Shown here: positions 57,061 to 64,000 of the stretch, one piece after another
Layout: each line of letters starts with the position of its first letter
How positions within the stretch are numbered: the first letter of the stretch is position 1
Origin: a virus
Length of the DNA: 64,000 nucleotides
Strand: one strand, 5' to 3'
Virus record (IMG/VR): IMGVR_UViG_3300008262_000003
Span: 1 to 64,000 of that record
The notes under the pieces: generated by a model
What the model saw: only the letters and a program-made list of their open reading frames with translations
The model's database searches: none
Told to the model about the DNA's origin: nothing
Translations under genes and position numbers: made by a program

Positions 57061-57744
57061 TTAAAAGTAAAAATAAACGTCGGGATTACGTGCATCAACC
57101 ATCTGAGTTTCAAACCAAGTGTGTCCAATCTCCCAAGTACCCTCAATTGTGTTAATAATGATAGTTCCTTCTCCTCCATCATTGTTTTCCCATCCACCAT
57201 AATTATCGTATAAAATCTGATAAGCATAGTTTTGATATTCAGACCCATTGTAATCATCATCACCGTCAAATTCTACATCATCGTGTATAGATCCATCATC
57301 ACCACCACCACTATATTTCGCAGTATAAACACCACGACCTTCCAACTTTTCCATCCAATCTTCAGATATTGTACCTTCAGAATACGAATCTTCAGATCCG
57401 TAAGATTCATATTCAGCATCAAACCATACTTTCTTTTCATCAACACCTATATAAACATCAACTGTAGAATAGTTAATATCTTCATGAACGTTATCAAATA
57501 ATTTATCCCATAAATCACTTTCAGTAAAAAGGTCATCAATTATTTGATTTACACCGAAATCTTCCTTAATGGATACATTATTAGTCTTAGAATACCAATA
57601 ATCAATACTATCCGGTTCTGTACTACCATCATAAAAATATAAGGTGGTATATGCCTCACTAACATCCGCTTGCATTTTTAGATATAATGAAAATATCTTA
57701 AATTTTTTTTTCAATCTTTCGTCTAATTCAATCTCAATTGCCAT
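57061..57744 (-). CDS. Acidic hypothetical protein (227 aa)
   Basis: Starts MAIEIELDERLKKKFKIFSL. Very acidic, Tyr/Trp/Gly-rich second half (GGGDDGSIHDDVEFDGDDD), possible calcium binding. No family recognised. TATTTAT about 13 nt upstream, own terminator. Confidence 0.6.
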   Translation of the reverse strand: MAIEIELDERLKKKFKIFSLYLKMQADVSEAYTTLYFYDGSTEPDSIDYWYSKTNNVSIKEDFGVNQIIDDLFTESDLWDKLFDNVHEDINYSTVDVYIGVDEKKVWFDAEYESYGSEDSYSEGTISEDWMEKLEGRGVYTAKYSGGGDDGSIHDDVEFDGDDDYNGSEYQNYAYQILYDNYGGWENNDGGEGTIIINTIEGTWEIGHTWFETQMVDARNPDVYFYF

Positions 57745-57764
57745 ATCTTTTTTTTATATAAATA

Positions 57765-58118
57765 TTAGTCTTCTATGTTTAAGTCCATAGTTCTAATCAT
57801 CCAAATAGGTCTTTCTTTATTTTCTATAGCCTTTAACCATTCTTTCGCCGATGGTATATAATTGGAACAATCTTCCCTTACGTGTTGTTCACCAACATAT
57901 CTAGTATAAACTACCGTACCATCTGAGTTAACAAACGATTCTCCGAACACCTTCTGACATTCAAAAATTCCCTCACTATGATGTCTGAATATTCTGTGGT
58001 TTGAATGTCCATACCACGCTTTGGTTTCATCAAACCAATTATGAATATGAATATAATCTTCAACCTTCCCACCAAATTTTTTCACAGATGATTTAGCATG
58101 TAACATCGGATGTGCCAT
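57765..58118 (-). CDS. DUF6915-like conserved protein
   Basis: 117 residues with MAHPMLHAKSSVKKFGG, IFRHHSEGIFECQKVFG and GEQHVREDCSNYIPS, the pattern of a family shared by phages and bacteria and rich in invariant His. Probably metal-dependent, function unknown. Located 2 nt from the methyltransferase gene, so probably co-expressed. Confidence 0.7.
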   Translation of the reverse strand: MAHPMLHAKSSVKKFGGKVEDYIHIHNWFDETKAWYGHSNHRIFRHHSEGIFECQKVFGESFVNSDGTVVYTRYVGEQHVREDCSNYIPSAKEWLKAIENKERPIWMIRTMDLNIED

Positions 58119-58120
58119 AA

Positions 58121-58975
58121 TTAAAATGTAATTTCCTTTTGATTTTTAGTTAAAACAAACTCACCAACTCTCTTCCTTGCAATGTCCGCATAGTTTTGAG
58201 ATAATTCAATCCCAACCCATTTACGATCCAACACCTCGGCAGCAACCAATGAAGTTCCCGATCCCGCAAACGGATCCAAAACAATATCATCTTTATATGT
58301 TAAGATTTTTATCGCCTTGGTCGGAATATCCATTGAAAATGTTGCCTTGGTCATTGACCTTGTGTCTGCGAAGTAATTCCATTGTCCATACACCAACTCG
58401 ATAAATTCTTTTTTATCTTCGTCTTGATATACTCTTTTTGTTTTTCCTTCCACGTCTTTCTCTTCATATTTCCATTGAGGTTGTCCTTTGTTTATTTTCT
58501 TCGGTGATCCTTTATAAGCCAAAATCACACATTCCTTTGGATTATAAATATACGGTGATGACGGACTCATCCAAGAACCCCAAGCAGTTGTCTTACTTCT
58601 ATGTGGTGATTGTTCCTCCAAATCAACAATACCATAAAACCCAAAACCGATTTCTTTCATAATTTGCCAAACCTCAGACGCAATAAAAATACGACCACCC
58701 TTCGTTTGTCGGTTAATCTCATAAGGAATATTCAACGATATACGACCACCTTCTTTCAACACATTAAACGCTTGTGTTAACCAATTTCTGGTGAAAACTA
58801 AATAATCGTCAATATGTAAATCATCTTCACAAACATCATAATCAATCCCCACACCATACGGAGGACTAGTAACGATCAAATCAATAGATCCCTCGGGTAA
58901 TGTTTTCATAACTTCAACACAATCACCAGTGATTATTTTACTCAAAACATCACCAATATCTTCAATTTTCTTCAT
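58121..58975 (-). CDS. Orphan DNA methyltransferase (N4/N6-type)
   Basis: 284 residues. Catalytic TSPPY at 36-40 precedes the AdoMet-binding DPFAGSGTS at 234-242, the beta-class order of adenine-N6 or cytosine-N4 methylases. GDCVEVMKTLPEGSIDLIVT is the standard start. No restriction partner nearby; probably protects phage DNA or mimics a host mark. Confidence 0.9.
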   Translation of the reverse strand: MKKIEDIGDVLSKIITGDCVEVMKTLPEGSIDLIVTSPPYGVGIDYDVCEDDLHIDDYLVFTRNWLTQAFNVLKEGGRISLNIPYEINRQTKGGRIFIASEVWQIMKEIGFGFYGIVDLEEQSPHRSKTTAWGSWMSPSSPYIYNPKECVILAYKGSPKKINKGQPQWKYEEKDVEGKTKRVYQDEDKKEFIELVYGQWNYFADTRSMTKATFSMDIPTKAIKILTYKDDIVLDPFAGSGTSLVAAEVLDRKWVGIELSQNYADIARKRVGEFVLTKNQKEITF

Positions 58976-59121
58976 CTAATATTTTTTTACTAAGTAATGA
59001 TAATCAATTTTTAACTAACTTTCAATGTTGATAAGTTTTTTGATGAAAATTAAAATCTATGACTAACTTTGTAATGTTAAAAAAAAGAAGTAATAATTCA
59101 AACTCAAAACTATTTATTATT

Positions 59122-59403
59122 ATGAGACTTAAAGATTTATGTGATTTTTCCCTGAATAATCCTGATGCCGACTTTTGGTTAGTTAGAAAAGGTTCCGCTA
59201 ATGTTGTGGGAACACCAACTAAAGAATTCTCACCCGAACACATCGGAGTTACCGTTACAAGGACCGATATCCTTCTTCCCGATTATCTGTTCTACGTATT
59301 TCAATATTTAGTTTCATCAGGTAAACTACAACAATTATCTCACGGAACAACCAAACTATCAAATATTAAGATATCCGATATTGGTAACATACAAGTAGGA
59401 TAA
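59122..59403 (+). CDS. HsdS-type half-domain protein (93 aa)
   Basis: Starts MRLKDLCDFSLNNPDADFWL at TATTTAT-N4-ATG. DADFWLVRKGSANVVGTPTK, LPDYLFYVFQYL and LSHGTTKLSNIKISDI-NI look like one target-recognition half of a type I restriction S subunit, but relatives are free-standing proteins of phages. Could block or redirect restriction enzymes, or bind DNA for another purpose. Confidence 0.65.
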   Translation: MRLKDLCDFSLNNPDADFWLVRKGSANVVGTPTKEFSPEHIGVTVTRTDILLPDYLFYVFQYLVSSGKLQQLSHGTTKLSNIKISDIGNIQVG

Positions 59404-59435
59404 AAAAATGGGGGTTATTAAACCCCCGTTTTTGT
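59403..59435. terminator. Bidirectional terminator
   Basis: GGGGGTT-atta-AACCCCC with T-rich flanks on both strands. Confidence 0.8.
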
Positions 59436-59657
59436 TTTAATGATATTCTCAATCTTTCTTTCAAGATACCATTTTGCCTTTGTTAAATCTTCCAATTCCT
59501 TCATTGGGTTCTTTTTTCCTGCTCTTGAGATGTATTTCACCGTATTACCTAAGTGAAAATCCAAGTCCCAAGCCTCAATCACCTTAATGGCTTCATACAC
59601 ATTTGTTTCACCACCGTAATGACCTGGGTGATTAACCATATCTTTTTCTTCTCCCAT
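59418..59657 (-). CDS. DUF3310 family protein
   Basis: 79 residues. NHPGHYGGETNVYEAIKVIE, FHLGNTVKYISRAGKK and LTKAKWYLERKI give the DUF3310 signature, a common small phage protein linked to nucleotide metabolism. Coupled loosely to 59670. Confidence 0.8.
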   Translation of the reverse strand: MGEEKDMVNHPGHYGGETNVYEAIKVIEAWDLDFHLGNTVKYISRAGKKNPMKELEDLTKAKWYLERKIENIIKTKTGV

Positions 59658-59669
59658 ATTATAAACTGT

Positions 59670-59855
59670 TTAATTTTTAACAATAACAAAATAATCTTTT
59701 CCGTATTTACTTTCTTCAATGATCCCTTCTTCAATCAAACCGATCAAATATTCTCTCGTTTCCCAATCACTCTTCTTCAGGATGTATTTAGCAATAAATC
59801 CGATGTGTAATGGTTGAGCCAATTTTTTTAAGAGTTTCCCATCAATGTCATCCAT
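59670..59855 (-). CDS. Winged-helix-like protein (61 aa)
   Basis: KLAQPLHIGFIAKYILKKSD, then TREYLIGLIEEGIIEES and a YGKDYFVIVKN wing fit a small winged helix DNA-binding fold. Promoter TTG-N20-TAACTTTA is at 59868-59898. Likely a transcription regulator. Confidence 0.6.
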   Translation of the reverse strand: MDDIDGKLLKKLAQPLHIGFIAKYILKKSDWETREYLIGLIEEGIIEESKYGKDYFVIVKN

Positions 59856-59881
59856 ACTTTTTTTTCATAAAGTTACAAAAT

Positions 59882-59986
59882 TTATTCCACTTCGTCAACA
59901 ACTTTTTCTCTAATTATTATCGCACCATCATAATCCTTATAATCTTCATACTCCTCGGGTGTAATTATAATAAACCTGTGCGCCAT
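59882..59986 (-). CDS. 34-residue acidic protein
   Basis: MAHRFIIITPEEYEDYKDYD then DGAIIIREKVVDEVE. Starts 6 nt after the previous stop, so it is in the same operon as 59992. Contains the promoter of the 59670 gene in its 3' half. Confidence 0.5.
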   Translation of the reverse strand: MAHRFIIITPEEYEDYKDYDGAIIIREKVVDEVE

Positions 59987-59991
59987 ATAAA

Positions 59992-60729
59992 TTATGCGTT
60001 AAGTTGTAATGTTTTTGTAGTTTGTATGGTATGGTTCATTAACTTCCGTTTGAATAGCGGTAATAAAGAATTCTCTATCGGTAAGTTTTGTGATGATATA
60101 CATTCAAAAATCGGAAACTTTGAATTTGATATTTGATCAATTAACCTTGAATAATTATCAGATTGATCTCCCTTATAAATTCTTTCAACATCACATTTTG
60201 TTTCCTCAGTGTCCTGACGAATTTTTTTAATTGAGTATTTCCAAATGTAGTTTTCCTTGTTGAAGATGTCTTGGTAAATGAAGAACCCCGCACCAAAATA
60301 AATCCGCTCTTCGTTCTTAATCGGATTCGTTGCCACCGATTGATAACCGATCTCCCAAACAGATTTCGCAACAACAAAATATTCTTTCAATCTATCAAGT
60401 GCTGACATAACACTTAATCTAATGTCCTTATATTCTCTGTCTGTGAATTTTTTTCTGCTTTTGACGTTCTTTATCTCAAACAACATAATCTCATCATCAG
60501 GTGTCTTAAATGTCTTATCTAAACCCAATAATAACCCATCTTCAACATATGCTCGACAAACAGCCAAATGTAATGCCAATTCTGAAAAATATGGATATAT
60601 CTCACCACGACTTAAAGCGTCTTCAACCTTTTTGATGAAAGACATAACGATATATTCATTATATTCAACATCAACCGGCTTTCTTAAAAACCAATCTGTC
60701 GGCATTAACAATTTTATTTCTTTTTCCAT
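59992..60729 (-). CDS. Hypothetical protein (245 aa)
   Basis: Starts MEKEIKLLMPTDWFLRKPVD (12 upstream codons rejected). Two patterns: RKKFTDREYKDIRLSVMSA in the middle and PIENSLLPLFKRKLMNH near the end. It resembles nuclease-like phage orphans, with FEIKNVKSRKKFTDREYKD recalling a PD-(D/E)xK core (E-x-K). Function not established. Confidence 0.55.
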   Translation of the reverse strand: MEKEIKLLMPTDWFLRKPVDVEYNEYIVMSFIKKVEDALSRGEIYPYFSELALHLAVCRAYVEDGLLLGLDKTFKTPDDEIMLFEIKNVKSRKKFTDREYKDIRLSVMSALDRLKEYFVVAKSVWEIGYQSVATNPIKNEERIYFGAGFFIYQDIFNKENYIWKYSIKKIRQDTEETKCDVERIYKGDQSDNYSRLIDQISNSKFPIFECISSQNLPIENSLLPLFKRKLMNHTIQTTKTLQLNA

Positions 60730-60761
60730 ACTCTTCAAAAATAAACATATCATCCATAATG

Positions 60762-62561
60762 TCAATTATGTCTGAAAATACTGTAATCTGTATCTAAATA
60801 AGTTTCCTCATCAACATTACCATCATAACTTGATATAACCCCAACACCATCAGTATCAACAACACCTTTAGCCAATTCATCTATATCAATAAAATCATTG
60901 AGGTTGTATCCAAACTCACGAATAAATGATAATGGATCATTAACATAATCACTAACCAAATCATCAATTTTTTCGTTAATTAGATCATCGGGAATGTCAC
61001 CATCGGGATCTTCTTTAATCTCATCAATCTCATACTCAAGATCTGAAATTTCACTTTCTAAATCACTTATCTCACTTTCAATCTCATCAATCCTGTCTTG
61101 ATTCCAATTCTCATCATCCATATTTTCTAACTCACTCAACTCTTCTTGTAGATTAGTAATCTCATCTTTCTTATCTGAAATCTCATTAGTCTTGTTTTCA
61201 ATCGCTATTTCTTGATTTCTAGATAATTCTCTCACATCAGCATCAAAATAACTGTCAAGATCATCATAAACAATCTGTTCATACATCTCTCTTGCATATT
61301 CTTCTACTTTGTCAGTATCAATATAATCCTCTAAAAAAGACTCTCTAAAACCTTCTAGACCAACATCATCTATTAAATCTTTCTGACTTTTAATAGCCGC
61401 CTCTTCAACCTCACTTGTTAATCCTACCACCCACTCTTCGCCAGTTTCAAAAAGTTCAAAGATTTTTAATCCGTAAAATCCGTAATCCATCGGAATTAAG
61501 CTATAAACATCAAATCTATCCAAATAATCCGACATCGCTTCATCAATTTCATCAATTCTTTCCTCAATCTCCGTTTCCCTTTCTTCACTAACTCCCGCAG
61601 ATAGTTCATCAGACAACTCTTCCCTCTCCTCTTTCATCTTATAATACCCAACAATCTCATCTTCACTATGTCCATTCAATTCACCAGTGCTTGTTAAATG
61701 ATTATATAACGCCCAAGCATATTCTGCAGTACCATCCTCTTCACCATACGGCCATTCATTTGATTCTCTACGTTCATTAGCCATTTCCAACTTTCTTCTA
61801 TTAATGTTTGCAAGTCTCTCTCGATCAAGTCTAGCCAATTCTTCTTCTCTTCTTTTTTTATCTGCAAAAATTTCAAGTTGTTCAGAATATCTTGATTTAA
61901 CATACTCATCAATCTTATCTAAAATACCACTCAAATAATCAGTATCTATTAACCAACCTGTCTTGAATTCATCATCAGGTGCGTCAAAAAATTGACGCTT
62001 ACCATCAAAACTATAAACATAAGCTACCTTATAGAACTTATCAGATGTCGGTCTCTTTTTATCTAAAAAATAAAATAATTTACCCTCACTATTATATTTA
62101 TCAAAATAATTGGATGAGTCCTTGGAAGCGGTACACCATTTGGTCCCTTTACCATAATAACAAGATGCTTTATGTGTGTATGGTGTGACCACAGTTAATG
62201 TATCGTCATCATAAACCACATCAGACCCTTCAACCGATTCAACAGATCTTCTAACTCTATTTTGATATTCATCCAAAGCATTTAATAAGTCTTCAACGCT
62301 AGTATATTTTTCAATTTCCTTTCTTTCCAAGTTATTAGATACTTCATAAAACCTATTCAACATCACATCTAACTTCTCTAATACACCATCAAAATTTGTA
62401 GGATCCAAAACATTGCCTAACCACATTAGGTATTTATTATTTCCCGGAAGACCATCCGATAATTTAATAATTTGTTGTAGTTGGTTAGATGAGAACTTCT
62501 TTGAAAACTTATTTGAAAAGTCCTCAACTCGTCCTTCTTGTAATAATTTTATAAATTTCAT
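60762..62561 (-). CDS. Tagged PcfJ-like coiled-coil protein (600 aa)
   Basis: Short tag MKFIKLLQE, then G. N-terminal helical domain (11-110), a PcfJ-like core with YYGKGTKWCTA (135-145) and a YFLDKKRP box, then a Glu/Asp-rich helical region with two long coiled coils (about 235-275 and 435-500). Related in plan to the 40393 protein. Large, acidic and probably packaged. TATTTAT about 15 nt upstream. Confidence 0.65.
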   Translation of the reverse strand: MKFIKLLQEGRVEDFSNKFSKKFSSNQLQQIIKLSDGLPGNNKYLMWLGNVLDPTNFDGVLEKLDVMLNRFYEVSNNLERKEIEKYTSVEDLLNALDEYQNRVRRSVESVEGSDVVYDDDTLTVVTPYTHKASCYYGKGTKWCTASKDSSNYFDKYNSEGKLFYFLDKKRPTSDKFYKVAYVYSFDGKRQFFDAPDDEFKTGWLIDTDYLSGILDKIDEYVKSRYSEQLEIFADKKRREEELARLDRERLANINRRKLEMANERRESNEWPYGEEDGTAEYAWALYNHLTSTGELNGHSEDEIVGYYKMKEEREELSDELSAGVSEERETEIEERIDEIDEAMSDYLDRFDVYSLIPMDYGFYGLKIFELFETGEEWVVGLTSEVEEAAIKSQKDLIDDVGLEGFRESFLEDYIDTDKVEEYAREMYEQIVYDDLDSYFDADVRELSRNQEIAIENKTNEISDKKDEITNLQEELSELENMDDENWNQDRIDEIESEISDLESEISDLEYEIDEIKEDPDGDIPDDLINEKIDDLVSDYVNDPLSFIREFGYNLNDFIDIDELAKGVVDTDGVGVISSYDGNVDEETYLDTDYSIFRHN

Positions 62562-62672
62562 AAACAATATTTTACAATAAATATTTAATAATTATTTTAA
62601 CTCAATTATCTTTCACAAAGATAGTTAAAAACTATTTATTGTAACAAATAAACTCAATTAAATTTTAGAGAT

Positions 62673-62819
62673 ATGGCAGGATGCGGATGTAAAGGTAATC
62701 AACCACCTCAACCACAAAACCCACAACCGGTTCAAACACCGGTTCAACCGCAACAGAGTAATAATACGGTTCAAAATGCTATCAAAAGAACCATTCAAAA
62801 ATACTACTCAAAAGGTTAA
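62673..62819 (+). CDS. Small Pro/Gln-rich protein (48 aa)
   Basis: MAGCGCKGNQPPQPQNPQPV then PVQPQQSNN and a basic helical end. The CGCKG start and PQ repeat are like the short virion-linked peptides of other phages. A terminator follows at 62839. Confidence 0.6.
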   Translation: MAGCGCKGNQPPQPQNPQPVQTPVQPQQSNNTVQNAIKRTIQKYYSKG

Positions 62820-62838
62820 TTTTTATGTTCTAATTTAG

Positions 62839-62867
62839 AAAGGGAGGTAATTCTCCCTTTTTTTATT
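62839..62867 (+). terminator. Rho-independent terminator
   Basis: AAGGGAG-gtaatt-CTCCCTT then T7; ends the 62673 gene. Confidence 0.8.
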
Positions 62868-62886
62868 TATTAAGTATTTATAATAT

Positions 62887-63891
62887 ATGGATATACTCAA
62901 TTTTGCAATTGAAAGTTTTAACGACGGTAATACTGAGGAAGTTGAAAATTTTTTTGGTTCTATTGAAACTTTTATGAAATTTATTACTAAAAAAAATAGA
63001 CTACACGAGCTAAGACCCAACCCTAATGATTTATATGCATCCGACTATAATCAGTTAATGAAATTAATTTTTGATAGTTCAACAACTGAACAAGAAAAAC
63101 CATTGGTTGATCATATTATAGATCAATATATAAGTGATGTTGAAAAAATAGACGACAATACTTACAGATTTAGGTTTGATAGAGAAGATCTTTCAAAGTT
63201 GTTTCGGGATTATAGCCGTGGCACATCACCACGAGATGTTGCACAATCAGTATTAAATGAGGATTATTGGGAACCATTTTATGATGTTATAGATAGAAAT
63301 AATATGTATGATCTAATAGAAGATCTAAATGATGATAATATGAATTATGTCATTGGTTACATAGTTAGTAATTATAAAACATTAGATTTATCAGACATTG
63401 AGACAGAATTATCTGAAGAATTAAAAGAAAGATTAGACTCCTCAACAATAACTTTAACACCTGAAATTACAAAAGAAATTTTAGAAGATGAGGAATTAAC
63501 TAAGGAACTGTTTAATACCGAATGGCAAGATTTATATTGGGAATTGAGTGGTGCCTATAATCAAGCATATAATGATGCATATACTAATGAGATATACAAT
63601 GAAGTTATGTCGGAATTAGATAGTTTATTCGGAAAAAGGATTGAGTGGAAGAACGATAATAAGAGATTTGATAGTTATGTTGATTTATCTTACAGCACAA
63701 TATATCAATTTTTATATGATTATTTAGAAGGTGGTGATGATGAAACTTATTACTACCAAGGTAATTTAGAAAGTATCTTAAAAGAATTACACAATAATAG
63801 TTACGATTGGTTAGATATTATAATACCTGATTATCCAGATTATACAGATATCAAAAATAATTATCAAGAAACAATTCAAGGAAGGATTTAA
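62887..63891 (+). CDS. Acidic hypothetical protein (334 aa)
   Basis: Starts MDILNFAIESFNDGNTEEVE. TATTTAT (62875-62881) is 5 nt before the ATG. Strongly acidic, mostly helical. It shares plan but no clear motif with other large acidic proteins here (38095, 60762). First residues (ILNFAIE-S) are tag-like in form. Function unknown. Confidence 0.6.
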   Translation: MDILNFAIESFNDGNTEEVENFFGSIETFMKFITKKNRLHELRPNPNDLYASDYNQLMKLIFDSSTTEQEKPLVDHIIDQYISDVEKIDDNTYRFRFDREDLSKLFRDYSRGTSPRDVAQSVLNEDYWEPFYDVIDRNNMYDLIEDLNDDNMNYVIGYIVSNYKTLDLSDIETELSEELKERLDSSTITLTPEITKEILEDEELTKELFNTEWQDLYWELSGAYNQAYNDAYTNEIYNEVMSELDSLFGKRIEWKNDNKRFDSYVDLSYSTIYQFLYDYLEGGDDETYYYQGNLESILKELHNNSYDWLDIIIPDYPDYTDIKNNYQETIQGRI

Positions 63892-63935
63892 TATGTGATT
63901 TTTTTCTCATATTGTTACATAAAAAATAATAAAAT

Positions 63936-64000
63936 ATGAGATTATATAATCCAAAATCAAAATCAGGAGCACATAATGTTCTCTTAGATTTTATCATGCT
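63936..64000 (+). CDS. Start of a gene running off the window
   Basis: Open frame MRLYNPKSKSGAHNVLLDFI at the end, with no stop before 64000. Only 21 codons are visible, so no family can be given. Confidence 0.45.
   Translation, partial: MRLYNPKSKSGAHNVLLDFIM

Noticed and set aside
60422-60775. 117-residue plus-strand frame
   Set aside because: Antisense to the 59992 gene and low in protein-like character.

Overview
The window reads as an accessory and virion region of a large tailed phage that infects a Bacteroidetes (Flavobacteriia-like) host. The DNA is AT-rich and densely packed, mostly with minus-strand genes, many joined by ATGA overlaps. Most proteins are phage orphans. Host clues are promoters of the Bacteroidetes form TTTG-N19/20-TAnnTTTG, the near absence of Shine-Dalgarno sites, and Bacteroidetes-style lipoproteins, one of them an Omp28-like thioredoxin. 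A tail-tube-like protein suggests a contractile-tailed virion. No terminase, portal, major capsid or polymerase gene is present, so virion type and genome size are inferred.

Layout. 0-6.8 kb: secreted proteins, a packaged metallopeptidase, a zinc-ribbon protein with an unusual structured mRNA, and a row of small membrane proteins. 6.7-19.6 kb: unknown virion-type proteins, a HAD phosphatase-like protein, ClpP, and a paralogous family of about 105-residue proteins (called YEW/WVE here). 19.6-22.8 kb: two tRNA-like elements, small genes and a G-rich non-coding zone with DnaA boxes and phased TGTTAA hexamers, a candidate replication origin. 22.8-31.4 kb: a nearly continuous block of proteins with the same N-terminal helix, including an ADP-ribosyltransferase-like protein, two metallopeptidases and two proteins made of 48-residue repeats. 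31.5-42 kb: a PurA/PurZ-like enzyme, more YEW/WVE copies, a GNAT protein, DHFR and a PcfJ-like protein. 42-50 kb: lipoproteins, tail tube, a thymidylate synthase in two pieces around an HNH endonuclease, and many small genes. 50-56 kb: GH19 lysozyme, an 850-nt structured RNA, SprT-like peptidase, transglycosylase, holin/endolysin pair, NUDIX and DUF192. 56-64 kb: more tagged proteins, an orphan DNA methyltransferase, DUF3310 and large unknown virion-type proteins.

Main idea. At least two dozen unrelated proteins begin with a short amphipathic helix ending in (I/L/M/V)-x-E followed by Q, E, N, A, S or similar. In phage T4 this is the form of the capsid-targeting sequence that the prohead protease removes. 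The domains behind the tags (metallopeptidases, ADP-ribosyltransferase, acetyltransferase, peptidoglycan binding, PcfJ-like, a hydrophobic pretoxin-like region) look like a set of effectors packaged in the head and injected with the DNA. This is inferred from sequence pattern.

Expression signals fall into two classes. Metabolic and regulatory genes have host-type promoters whose -7 box often ends 4-5 nt before the ATG. Tagged and virion-type genes have a TATTTAT box (sense strand), again 4-6 nt before the ATG. Both spacings predict leaderless mRNAs.
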